Of a stretch of 64,000 nt of DNA, positions 10,624 through 18,278 are shown piece after piece. A program made the translations under genes and the position numbers. Each line of letters starts with the position of its first letter. The first letter of the stretch is position 1. This stretch comes from Acetobacteraceae bacterium (GTDB lineage Bacteria > Pseudomonadota > Alphaproteobacteria > Acetobacterales > Acetobacteraceae). The notes under the pieces are model-generated. The model searched no databases, had not been told where the DNA came from, and saw only the letters and a list, made by a program, of their open reading frames with translations. The stretch spans positions 1 to 64,000 of the forward strand of contig JAIYDD010000132.1 in NCBI GenBank assembly GCA_027487675.1, given 5' to 3'.

Positions 10624-11196
10624 CTACATCAGCCCGCGCGCCGTCAGCAGGCCGTAGGCGGCCAGGGTCACGGAATCGTCGACGGTGCCGTCGCGCAGCA
10701 TGGCCAGGAACGCCGCGCGCGGGACGCGGCGGGCGACCATGTCCTGCTCCTCGGCCTCGCGCGCCGTCGGGCCCTGGGTGAGGCCGGTCGCCAGGAAGAC
10801 GTCGCAGCGCTGGTCGAGCATGCCGGGCACATGCTGGATGCGGCCGGCATGCAGCAGCGTCGCGGCTTCCAGGCCCGTCTCCTCGCGCAATTCGGCGCGG
10901 GCCGCCAGCGCGGGGTCGGCGCCGGGCTCGCCCCAGGCCCCTTGCGGGAATTCCCAGCTGCGGCGGCCGATCGGGTAGCGGTATTGCTGCACCAGGTGCA
11001 CCGCGCCGTCGGGCTCCACCGCGGCGACCACCACGAAGTCCGCGCGCTCGATCACGCCGAATATGCTGGTGGAGCCGTCGCGGCGGCGGATGCTGTCCTC
11101 CCGCACCCGGATCCAGCGATTCTCGTAGACGATGCGGCTGCCGAGGCGCTCGATGTCCGGGCGGCTGTCCGCCGGGCGATCCGGATCGGCGGTCAC
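10624..11196 (-). CDS. NUDIX hydrolase (ADP-ribose pyrophosphatase-like)
   Basis: A 190-residue NUDIX enzyme that should hydrolyse a nucleoside diphosphate linked to another moiety. The NUDIX box is recognisable around residues 90-112, ending A-E-L-R-E-E-T-G-L, with Glu residues to hold the divalent metal; the usual Arg before the first Glu of this signature is Ala. The preceding W-E-F-P-Q-G and following H-V-P-G-M are as in ADP-sugar pyrophosphatases. Its start overlaps the stop of the PaiB-like gene as ATGA, so the two are translationally coupled. The exact substrate cannot be told from sequence. Confidence 0.85.
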   Translation of the reverse strand: MTADPDRPADSRPDIERLGSRIVYENRWIRVREDSIRRRDGSTSIFGVIERADFVVVAAVEPDGAVHLVQQYRYPIGRRSWEFPQGAWGEPGADPALAARAELREETGLEAATLLHAGRIQHVPGMLDQRCDVFLATGLTQGPTAREAEEQDMVARRVPRAAFLAMLRDGTVDDSVTLAAYGLLTARGLM

Positions 11197-11813
11197 AGGC
11201 CGTTCGCCTCCCGCAGGGCCCGGGACGCGGCATGGTCACCGCGGGCCTCCAGCGCGGCGGCCACCGCGACCCGGTCGGCGGCCGGCCGGTTCTGGCTCTG
11301 CTTGCGCTTGGCGGTCCATGCGCGGACCTCGATCTCGATGCCGACCAGGCCTTGGAACATGCGGTCCATGTAGTCGGCCGGCTGGGCGTCCATCTCGAAG
11401 CCGGGGGTCGGTTCGTAGCGGGCGGCCAGCGCGCGCATCTGGAGCGCCATCGCGTCGCGGTCCTCGACCAGGCGCGCATGGCCGATCGCGTGCACGGCGT
11501 CGTAGTTCCAGGTCGGCACCGCCGGATGCGCGCCGTACCAGGCGGAGGAGACGTAGGCGTGCGGCCCGCGGAAGATCGCCAGCACCTCCGCCCCCGCGCC
11601 TTCGAAGGCGCGCCATTGCGGGTTGGCGCGCGCCACGTGGCAGAGCAGCCGCGCCGGACCGCCATCCGCCGGCCGCAGCAGGTGGAAGGGAAGGTGGGTC
11701 GCGGTCAGCGGGTCGGCGGTGACCAGCAGGCCGAAATCATTGGCCTCGACGAAGCCGTGGATCCAGTCGGGGTCGCTGACCTGGAAGACGGGCGGGGTGT
11801 ACATGGCGGGCAT
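11193..11813 (-). CDS. FMN-binding PaiB-family protein
   Basis: A 206-residue protein of the PaiB family (flavin-reductase-like fold), described as FMN-binding negative regulators after Bacillus PaiB. It begins M-P-A-M-Y-T-P-P, close to the family hallmark M-Y-T-P-P, followed by T-H-L-P-F-H, A-R-A-N-P-Q-W and a Y-V-S-S-A-W-Y-G segment that is strongly conserved. A true role in transcription is not shown for most members, and FMN or haem binding is the safer inference. It is the first gene of a two-gene unit with the NUDIX hydrolase. Confidence 0.88.
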   Translation of the reverse strand: MPAMYTPPVFQVSDPDWIHGFVEANDFGLLVTADPLTATHLPFHLLRPADGGPARLLCHVARANPQWRAFEGAGAEVLAIFRGPHAYVSSAWYGAHPAVPTWNYDAVHAIGHARLVEDRDAMALQMRALAARYEPTPGFEMDAQPADYMDRMFQGLVGIEIEVRAWTAKRKQSQNRPAADRVAVAAALEARGDHAASRALREANGL

Positions 11814-11979
11814 CCTGGACGGGTCGGGCCGGCAGCGCGGGGGAGCGTGATGCCGGAGGGGCGGCGCATCAGGGGCGCGATGCTCGTCGTCGGGATGCCA
11901 TGCCCACAGGCTGCCCGGCCGCGGCGGGCCGTTGCAACCGCGTCGCGCGCAGGGCAGGCCTGCGCGTCCCGGGCGCGGA

Positions 11980-12876
11980 TCATCCCGCCGCGCGCGACCG
12001 CGCCCGCACCAGCAGGAACAGCCCCGTCAGCGTCAGCAGCCCGCCCAGGACGTCGCTCAGGTAGAGACGCTCATCCAGCAGCGCCCAGCCGAACACCGCG
12101 GCCACCGGCGGCGCCAGCAATTGCAGGGCGGAGGCGGTGGAGGCAGGCACCTGCCGCAACATCGTGAAGTTCAGCGCGTAGGCGCCGATGCCCACCACCA
12201 GCATCGACCACAGCAGCGCCGCGAGCGTCGGCGCGGTGATCGCGGTGGGCGGCGGCCCTTCCACCACCACCGCCAGCAGCAGGCAGAGCAGCCCCGCCAC
12301 CGTCGTCTGCCCGAAGCTTGCCACCCAGAGATCGATCCGGCCCTTGGCGGGCGCGTAGGCGAGCAGCCCCAGCGCCTGCGCCGTCGCCGCACCGATGGCA
12401 AACAGGAAGCCCAGCGCCTCGGCCGCCGCCAGCCCGTCCCAGGCGCGCAGCAGGCCGAGCAGGGCGACGCCCGACCAGCCCAGCGCGAGACCCAGCCAGG
12501 CGAGCCTCGGCAGCGGCCGGCGCAGCAGCAGGCTTTCCCCGGCGGCGACGATCATCGGCGTCGCGGCGCAGATCAGCGCGACCAGGCCGCTGGGGATGCG
12601 GACCATGGCGAGCCAGGCGAAGGCGAGATAGCCGCCCAGCCCGAACAGGCCGAGCAGGCCGATCCGCACCAGGTCGGCGCCCCGCGGCAGCCGCGCCCCC
12701 GTCGCCAGCACGACCGCCAGCAGCAGCGGCGCGGTGGCGGCGAAGCGGATGGCCAGCGCCCAGAGCGGCGGCCATTCGAGCACCACCACCCCGGCCACGG
12801 TGAAGGCCGAGGACCAGATCAGGACGAACAGCCCGGCGACGAGCAGCGCGGCGCCGCTCATCGCGCCCGGGCCCAT
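11980..12876 (-). CDS. EamA-family (DMT superfamily) transporter
   Basis: A 298-residue inner-membrane protein with about ten hydrophobic helices in two five-helix halves, the layout of EamA drug/metabolite exporters. Typical features are L-I-W-S-S-A-F-T in helix 1, the first-half end A-T-P-M-I-V-A-A, and a second half starting after the Gly-Trp-Ser-Gly-Val-Ala segment. The annotated start gives M-G-P-G-A-M-S-G; the internal Met six residues later (12861) is equally possible. The substrate cannot be predicted. It lies between folD and paiB on the same strand with about 166 bases on each side. Confidence 0.88.
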   Translation of the reverse strand: MGPGAMSGAALLVAGLFVLIWSSAFTVAGVVVLEWPPLWALAIRFAATAPLLLAVVLATGARLPRGADLVRIGLLGLFGLGGYLAFAWLAMVRIPSGLVALICAATPMIVAAGESLLLRRPLPRLAWLGLALGWSGVALLGLLRAWDGLAAAEALGFLFAIGAATAQALGLLAYAPAKGRIDLWVASFGQTTVAGLLCLLLAVVVEGPPPTAITAPTLAALLWSMLVVGIGAYALNFTMLRQVPASTASALQLLAPPVAAVFGWALLDERLYLSDVLGGLLTLTGLFLLVRARSRAAG

Positions 12877-13043
12877 GGGTGGCGTATCGCCAGCCAGGCG
12901 GGACGCGCCGGCGCTGGATGCGGCAGCGCGCGCCGGCCGATGTCACGGCCCGCCGGACGATCGTTGCCGGGGATCGGGACCCGCTCATGCCGTCCGCCGT
13001 CCCGGGCGCGCACCGGCCTTGTCGGGTCCGGATGCACGGCCTG

Positions 13044-13886
13044 TCAGCCGCGCCGCGCCATTGCGGCCTCGAGCGTGTTCTCGAGCAGGCAGGCGATGGT
13101 CATCGGCCCGACGCCGCCGGGCACCGGGGTGATCGCCTCGGCATGCGCCGATGCCTCCTCGAACGCGACGTCACCGACCAGACGCCCATCGGCCAGCCGG
13201 TTGATGCCGACATCGATCACCGTGGCGCCGTCGGCGATCCAGTCGCCGCGCACCATCTCCGGCCGGCCGACGGCGGCGACCAGGATCTCGGCCCGCCGGC
13301 ATTCGGCGGCCAGGTCCCGCGTGCGCGAATGCGCGACCGTCACGGTGCAGTCGGCCGCCAGCAGCAGCTGTGCCATCGGCCGGCCGACGATCTGGCTGCG
13401 CCCGAGCACAACCGCCCGCGCCCCCGCCAGCACGGCGCCGGAGGCGCGCAGCAGGTGCATCACGCCCTTCGGGGTGCAGGGCACCAGGCGCGGCTGCCCG
13501 GCGGCCAGCAGCCCGGCATTCAGCGGGTGGAAGCCGTCCACGTCCTTCTCCGGCGCGACGGCGGCGATCACGCGGTCGGCCGCGATATGCGCGGGCAGCG
13601 GCAGCTGCACCAGGATGCCGTCCACCGCCGGGTCGCCGTTCAGCCGCCCGACCACCGCGAGCAGTTCGGCCTCGGTCGTCGCCTGGGGGAGATGCAGCGT
13701 GGCGCTGTCGAAGCCCACCTCCTGCGCCGCCTTGTCCTTGTTGCGGACATAGACGCCGGAGGCCGGGTCCTCGCCGACCCGCACCACGCGCAGGCCCGGG
13801 CGGAAGGGCAGCGTGGAGACGCGGGCGGCGATCCCGCGGCGAAGCTCGGCGGCGACGGCCTTGCCGTCGATCAGGCGGGCGGTCAT
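13044..13886 (-). CDS. folD: Methylenetetrahydrofolate dehydrogenase/cyclohydrolase
   Basis: A 280-residue bifunctional enzyme that interconverts 5,10-methylene- and 10-formyl-tetrahydrofolate in one-carbon metabolism. The catalytic Tyr46 and Lys50 sit in Y-V-R-N-K-D-K-A. The substrate loop [10 protein letters not shown] and the C-terminal [10 protein letters not shown] signature are intact. The NADP-binding part includes G-R-S-Q-I-V-G-R-P. The length is standard. It starts 9 bases after the yggU-like gene, which itself follows yggT, so a yggT-yggU-folD transcript is likely, an order common in proteobacteria. Confidence 0.97.
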   Translation of the reverse strand: MTARLIDGKAVAAELRRGIAARVSTLPFRPGLRVVRVGEDPASGVYVRNKDKAAQEVGFDSATLHLPQATTEAELLAVVGRLNGDPAVDGILVQLPLPAHIAADRVIAAVAPEKDVDGFHPLNAGLLAAGQPRLVPCTPKGVMHLLRASGAVLAGARAVVLGRSQIVGRPMAQLLLAADCTVTVAHSRTRDLAAECRRAEILVAAVGRPEMVRGDWIADGATVIDVGINRLADGRLVGDVAFEEASAHAEAITPVPGGVGPMTIACLLENTLEAAMARRG

Positions 13887-13895
13887 GCGATGCTT

Positions 13896-14198
13896 CTACT
13901 CCAGCTCGGCCAGGGCGGCGATGCGCACCGCCAGCCGGTCAGGGTCGCCCGCGATGCGGAGCGGTTTCTGCCGCCCGCCGGCGCCCGGTGACAGTCGCGC
14001 CGAAGGCGCGGGCGCGCCGTGCGCCAAGGCCGCAGCCGGGCAGACCGCGCCGTGGGCGGGGCCAGCCTCCGGCGGCTCGGGCGCCGGGACCCGCAGCGCG
14101 GTGCCGTCCGCGGACAGCCCGCCGACCCTGCCCCGCCGCGCCCATGGCCGCACCCGCACCCGCAATCCCAGCCCCCCGGCACGGCGCGCCGGACGCAA
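13896..14198 (-). CDS. DUF167 (YggU-like) protein, divergent
   Basis: A 100-residue protein read from a TTG start. The ends match DUF167/YggU: L-R-V-R-V-R-P-W-A-R-R-G-R-V near the N-terminus and Q-K-P-L-R-I-A-G-D at the C-terminus. The middle is eroded: the family's A-P-P-V-x-G-K-A-N is A-P-E-P-P-E-A-G-P-A-H here, so the conserved Lys-Ala-Asn is lost. The position between yggT and folD is where this gene is expected. It could be a fast-evolving functional gene or one in early decay; there is no stop or frameshift. Confidence 0.65.
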   Translation of the reverse strand: MRPARRAGGLGLRVRVRPWARRGRVGGLSADGTALRVPAPEPPEAGPAHGAVCPAAALAHGAPAPSARLSPGAGGRQKPLRIAGDPDRLAVRIAALAELE

Positions 14199-14211
14199 GG
14201 CGAAGGCGCGC

Positions 14212-14523
14212 TCAGAAATACAGGCCGCTGGCGATCAGGTAACGCTGCACCGCATCCACCGCGATGCCGGCCGCCGTGATCAGCAGCAGCAGCACCAGCG
14301 GCGAGAGATCGACGCCGCCGAGGTTCGGCATGCGGTTGCGGATGGGCCGCAGCGCCGGCTCCGTCACCCGGTAGAGGAAGTCGGCGATGGTCCAGACCAC
14401 GCGGTTCCGCCCATCCAGCACGTTGAAAGCCATCAGCGTCTGCACGATGGCAGCCAGCAGCACGGCCCACCAGAACAGGTTCAGACCCGCCTGCACGAGG
14501 TAGAACACGGCATTGAGCAGCAT
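14212..14523 (-). CDS. YggT-family membrane protein
   Basis: A 103-residue protein with two hydrophobic helices (about residues 5-33 and 71-95) separated by a loop with the family signature [14 protein letters not shown] and G-G-V-D-L-S-P-L. YggT proteins are inner-membrane proteins linked in some bacteria to osmotic tolerance, cell shape or division. It is the first gene of a probable yggT-yggU-folD unit and is divergent from the tRNA-Ala gene. Confidence 0.92.
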   Translation of the reverse strand: MLLNAVFYLVQAGLNLFWWAVLLAAIVQTLMAFNVLDGRNRVVWTIADFLYRVTEPALRPIRNRMPNLGGVDLSPLVLLLLITAAGIAVDAVQRYLIASGLYF

Positions 14524-14642
14524 CGTCGGGTCCCTGGCGGTCCTCGGCGGAAGCTAGTGGCGGGGTGGCGCCCGAACAAGCCGCCGCCGGCTGCCTTGAC
14601 ACCCCCAGGCGGCCGCCCCATAAGCCGCGCCCTGCGGTGGAC

Positions 14643-14718
<76 letters not shown>

Positions 14719-14981
14719 TCGCCTGTTCCTGAAAGCATGTGGATGTGCCGCGGTGGCCATGGCCGCTGCTCGCCTGTTATGCACGTCCCGCCGATCCGGC
14801 CGCCGGGGCGTGGGCGTGTCTGCCTGGCGCCGGGCAGGCGGGATCGGCCCCTGGGGCACTCCGGCAAGGCGACCATGCGCCGCCGTGCCCGGTCGTCGTC
14901 GCCACGCGGCCTGCCTTCGCTCGCCGCCGCCTCGGGCCGACGCTGGTGAGGACGCCACGGCGGGCCCCGGCCCGGCGCCCG

Positions 14982-15923
14982 TCACGCCGCCAGGAAGTCG
15001 GCGGGATCGGCGTTCGAGCCGCACAGCACCACCGCCACCCGCACCCCCTCGGCCGGCACCCAGGCGCCGCAGGCCAGCGCCGCGAGCGCCGCCGCCCCGC
15101 CAGGCTCCGCCACCAGCCGCAGCGCGTCCCAAAGCCGCCGCTGCGCATCGCGGATCGCCGCATCCGGCACCAGCAGGCTGGCCGCGACATGCTGCCGCGC
15201 CACCGCGAAGGCGAGCGCTCCGACCTGCCGTGCGCCGAGGCTGTCGGCCGCGATGCCGCCGACGGGCGCGGGCACCGGCCGCCCCTCCCGCAGCGCGAGG
15301 TGCAGGGCAGGGCAGCGCTCCGGCTCCACCGCCACCACCGTCGCCCCGCGGCCCGCATAGGACGCGGCGATTCCGCCAATCAGACCGCCGCCGCCGACCG
15401 CGACCAGCACCTCGCCGGCCTCCGGCGCGTCCTCCTGCAATTCCAGCCCGACCGTGCCCTGGCCCGCCAGCACCTCGGGCTGGTCGTAGGCGTGCACGAT
15501 CGTCGCGCCGGTTTCCGCCGCGCGGGCCTCGGACGCGATGCGCGCCTCGTCATAGGCGGCCCCGATACGGTGCAGCACGGCGCCCGCAGCCTCGATCCGC
15601 GCCGCCTTGGCCGCCGGCGTCGCCACGGGACAGAACACCTCCGCCCGGTGGCCCAGCACGCGCGCCGCATGCGCCACCGCCGCCCCGTGATTGCCACCCG
15701 AGGCGGTGACGACGCCCGCCGCCGGCACCTCGGCCGACAGCATCCGGTTGAACGCCCCCCGCGCCTTGAACGACCCCGTCGCCTGCAGCAATTCGAGCTT
15801 CAGGATCACGTCGCAGGGCAGGCCCAGTTGGTCGGCGGCCAGCCGCATCGCCGGCGTGCGACGGACGAAGGGGCGGATGCGGGCGGCTGCGGCCTCGATC
15901 TCGGGGCGGGTCGGCGGGTGCAT
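14982..15923 (-). CDS. Threonine/serine dehydratase-like PLP enzyme
   Basis: A 313-residue fold-type II pyridoxal-phosphate enzyme. The PLP lysine is in G-S-F-K-A-R-G-A, the substrate loop is S-G-G-N-H-G, and the phosphate-binding glycine loop is V-G-G-G-G-L-I-G-G, all as in catabolic threonine dehydratase and serine dehydratase. There is no C-terminal ACT regulatory domain, so it is not the allosteric biosynthetic IlvA form. The start at 15923 (M-H-P-P-T-R) is preferred; the frame stays open upstream but is antisense to hprK. It is divergent from the hprK operon. It probably converts threonine or serine to a 2-oxo acid and ammonia; a racemase activity is also possible in this family. Confidence 0.85.
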   Translation of the reverse strand: MHPPTRPEIEAAAARIRPFVRRTPAMRLAADQLGLPCDVILKLELLQATGSFKARGAFNRMLSAEVPAAGVVTASGGNHGAAVAHAARVLGHRAEVFCPVATPAAKAARIEAAGAVLHRIGAAYDEARIASEARAAETGATIVHAYDQPEVLAGQGTVGLELQEDAPEAGEVLVAVGGGGLIGGIAASYAGRGATVVAVEPERCPALHLALREGRPVPAPVGGIAADSLGARQVGALAFAVARQHVAASLLVPDAAIRDAQRRLWDALRLVAEPGGAAALAALACGAWVPAEGVRVAVVLCGSNADPADFLAA

Positions 15924-16037
15924 CGCGGCAGGCTGGCAGCCGGGCCGGCGGGGCACAAGGCGCGGCGCGGCCACACCCCACCCTTCACCCCGGCCCCCCT
16001 TTCTGCGATGGTCCGCCGCCTTCGGAACGAGACGCGG

Positions 16038-16484
16038 ATGCCCCTGCACGGCTCCTGCACAGCATTGGCAGGCGATGGCGTGCTCCTGCTGGGGCCGCCA
16101 GGCGCCGGCAAGTCCGACCTGCTGCTGCGGCTGCTCGGCCGCGGCTGGTCGCTGGTGGCCGATGACCAGGTGGAGCTCACCGCGGAGGACGACGCCCTGC
16201 TCGCCAGCCCCCCGGCCGCCCTGCGCGGGATGCTGGAAGTGCGCGGGCTCGGCCTGCTGCGCGACCTGCCGGTCGCCGCCCCGGTCCGCCTGCGCCTCGT
16301 GGTGACCCTGCAGGAACAGGTGCCGCCTCGCCTGCCCGACCCGGCGGAGTGGGAAGCCGGGGGCCACCGCCTGCCACGTGTTGCGCTGCGCGGCCTGGAA
16401 GCCTCGGCCCCCGACAAGGTCGCGCTGGCGCTGGCCGCCGCCTGCGGCCGCCAGGCGCTGGCCGCCGGGGCCTTCTCGGCATGA
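16038..16484 (+). CDS. hprK: HPr kinase/phosphorylase, short C-terminal-domain form
   Basis: A 148-residue protein equal to the catalytic C-terminal domain of HPr kinase; the N-terminal half known from Firmicutes is absent, as is usual in Alphaproteobacteria. The P-loop G-P-P-G-A-G-K-S is at 19-26 and V-A-D-D-Q-V at about 45-50 carries the acidic residues of the second conserved motif; M-L-E-V-R-G-L-G follows. It phosphorylates HPr on serine. A start at 16008 would add ten residues; 16038 places the family's M-x-x-H-x-(S/T)-C at the N-terminus. It overlaps rapZ as ATGA and heads the regulatory phosphotransferase operon. Confidence 0.9.
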   Translation: MPLHGSCTALAGDGVLLLGPPGAGKSDLLLRLLGRGWSLVADDQVELTAEDDALLASPPAALRGMLEVRGLGLLRDLPVAAPVRLRLVVTLQEQVPPRLPDPAEWEAGGHRLPRVALRGLEASAPDKVALALAAACGRQALAAGAFSA

Positions 16485-17431
16485 CCGCGGCACAGCCGGC
16501 CGGCGATGCGCGCCAGGTCGTCCTGGTCACCGGCCTGTCCGGGGCCGGCAAGGCCTCCATCCTGCGGGCGCTCGAAGATCTCGGCTTCGAGACGGTGGAC
16601 AACCCGCCGCTGACCATCCTGGAGGAGCTGGTCGGCGACGGCCATGCGCCGATCGCGATCGGCGTCGATGCCCGGTCCCGCGGCTTCGACGCGGCCGAGG
16701 TGCTCGAGGCGCTGCGCCGCCTCCGCCGCCATGCCGGCCTGTCCGTCACACTGCTGTTCGCCACGGCGGAGGAGGCGGTGCTGCTGCGCCGCTTCTCCGA
16801 GACCCGGCGCCGCCACCCGCTGGCCCCTGGCGGGTCGCTCGGCAACCGCGTCTCCGACGGCATCGCGCGCGAGGCGCGGATGCTCGCCCCCCTCCGGGAG
16901 GAGGCGGAGATGCTGCTCGACACCTCCGACCTGCCGCTGCCCGAGCTGCGCCGGATGATCGAGCACCGCTTCGCCCCGCGTGACGCCGCGGGGCTCGGCA
17001 TCGGTGTGATGTCCTTCGGGTATCCGAAAGGCCTCCCGCGGGAGGCCGACCTGGTCTTCGACCTGCGCTTCCTGCGCAATCCGCACTACGACCCGGCGCT
17101 GCGCCCGATGACCGGCCGGGACGCCCCGGTCGCCGCCTTCGTGGAGGCCGATCCGGACTTCGCCCCCTTCTGGGCGCGCATGACAGGCCTGCTGGACCTG
17201 CTCTTGCCGCGCTACGTGGCGGAGGGGAAGAAATACCTCACCGTCGCGATGGGCTGCACCGGCGGCCGCCATCGCTCCGTGCTTGTGGCGGAGCGTCTGG
17301 CTGCCCATCTCTCCGCCGCCGGCTGGCGCGTGGACGTGATCCACCGCGAAATCGGCCCCGCCGCGCCCGCCCAGGGCGCCGGCCCGGGTCCATCGCTTGC
17401 GGGGCGGGAGGCCCTGTCGCACCCATCATGA
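16481..17431 (+). CDS. rapZ: RNase adapter protein RapZ family
   Basis: A 316-residue P-loop protein. The nucleotide site is G-L-S-G-A-G-K-A at 18-25, followed by E-D-L-G-F-E-T-V-D-N-P-P, a hallmark of the family. The C-terminal part shows V-D-L-R-F-type sequence (F-D-L-R-F-L-R-N-P-H-Y), then G-C-T-G-G-x-H-R-S-V. In E. coli RapZ directs RNase E to a small RNA and senses glucosamine-6-phosphate; the role in Alphaproteobacteria is less clear, but the gene sits beside hprK and PTS genes across many species. It overlaps both hprK and the EIIA gene by four bases, so it is translationally coupled. Confidence 0.94.
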   Translation: MTAAQPAGDARQVVLVTGLSGAGKASILRALEDLGFETVDNPPLTILEELVGDGHAPIAIGVDARSRGFDAAEVLEALRRLRRHAGLSVTLLFATAEEAVLLRRFSETRRRHPLAPGGSLGNRVSDGIAREARMLAPLREEAEMLLDTSDLPLPELRRMIEHRFAPRDAAGLGIGVMSFGYPKGLPREADLVFDLRFLRNPHYDPALRPMTGRDAPVAAFVEADPDFAPFWARMTGLLDLLLPRYVAEGKKYLTVAMGCTGGRHRSVLVAERLAAHLSAAGWRVDVIHREIGPAAPAQGAGPGPSLAGREALSHPS

Positions 17432-17907
17432 TCGGTCTCGTGCTCGTCTCCCACGGCCGGCTCGCCGAGGAACTCCGCGCGGCCATGGAGCACGTCGTCG
17501 GCCCGCAGGCCGCGGTGGCCACTGTCTGCATCTTCCCCGACGACCGCATGGACGACCGGCGGGAGGACATCCGCGCCAGCATCTCCGACGTGGACCAGGG
17601 CGACGGGGTGGTGGTGCTGACCGACATCCTGGGCGGCACGCCGTCCAACCTGGCGATCCAGCTCTGCGACCATCGCAAGGTCGAGGTGATCGCCGGCGTG
17701 AACCTGCCGCTGCTGGTCAAGCTGGCCAAGATCCGCGGCAGCGAGCCGCTGGCCGAGGCGGTGGCCCATGCAACCGCCGCCGGCCGCAAGTACATCGCCT
17801 GCGCCGCCGACATGCCCGATGGCGGCCGGGCCAATGGCACGGCGCCCGCCCTGCCGAATGGCGGCGCGCCGCCCAAGCCGGATGCGCCCCGGGGAGAAAC
17901 ATCATGA
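17428..17907 (+). CDS. PTS EIIA component, mannose family
   Basis: A 159-residue protein whose first 125 residues match the EIIA domain of the mannose family. The phosphorylated His9 lies in V-L-V-S-H-G-R, and the D-I-L-G-G-T-P-S-N loop is conserved. The last 30 residues are a Gly/Pro/Ala tail of no clear function. No sugar permease EIIB, EIIC or EIID is coded nearby, so this is probably a regulatory phosphoryl acceptor rather than a sugar carrier. It overlaps rapZ and HPr by ATGA junctions. Confidence 0.92.
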   Translation: MIGLVLVSHGRLAEELRAAMEHVVGPQAAVATVCIFPDDRMDDRREDIRASISDVDQGDGVVVLTDILGGTPSNLAIQLCDHRKVEVIAGVNLPLLVKLAKIRGSEPLAEAVAHATAAGRKYIACAADMPDGGRANGTAPALPNGGAPPKPDAPRGETS

Positions 17908-18278
17908 ACGAATGGCCGGACGAAGGCGGAGAGGCCAAGGCCGCCACCGCCATGCCGCCCCCGCCGCAACCGGCCCTGGGGGATTGCGGTTGCGACCCTT
18001 CGGGAGGGCTCGTCATGCGCCGCGTCGTCCGCATCCCGAACAGCCGTGGCCTGCATGCCCGGGCAGCCGCCAAGCTCGTCGGCGTCGCGGAACGTTTCTC
18101 CGCCTGCGTCAACGTCTCCCGCCACGGGCAGACGGTGCCGGCCTGCTCCATCATGGGCCTGATGATGCTGGGCGCCGGCCAGGGCAGCGAGATCACCATC
18201 GAGGCCGAAGGCTGGGACGCCAAGGAAGCCCTGGAGGCAGTCGCCGGCCTGGTCGAGGCCGGCTTCCATGAAGACTGA
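17904..18278 (+). CDS. ptsH: Phosphocarrier protein HPr with optional N-terminal extension
   Basis: HPr passes phosphate from EI to EIIA. From the ATG at 17904 (GGGGAGA upstream, ATGA overlap with EIIA) the product is 124 residues: a 37-residue Pro/Ala-rich leader with two Cys (C-G-C), then the HPr domain. A second ATG at 18015 with an excellent GGGAGGG ribosome site would give the standard 87-residue HPr. The catalytic His is in S-R-G-L-H-A-R-A-A (His51, or His14 in the short form) and the HprK target Ser is in C-S-I-M-G-L-M (Ser82, or Ser45). The gene overlaps EI by 11 bases. Confidence 0.93.
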   Translation: MNEWPDEGGEAKAATAMPPPPQPALGDCGCDPSGGLVMRRVVRIPNSRGLHARAAAKLVGVAERFSACVNVSRHGQTVPACSIMGLMMLGAGQGSEITIEAEGWDAKEALEAVAGLVEAGFHED

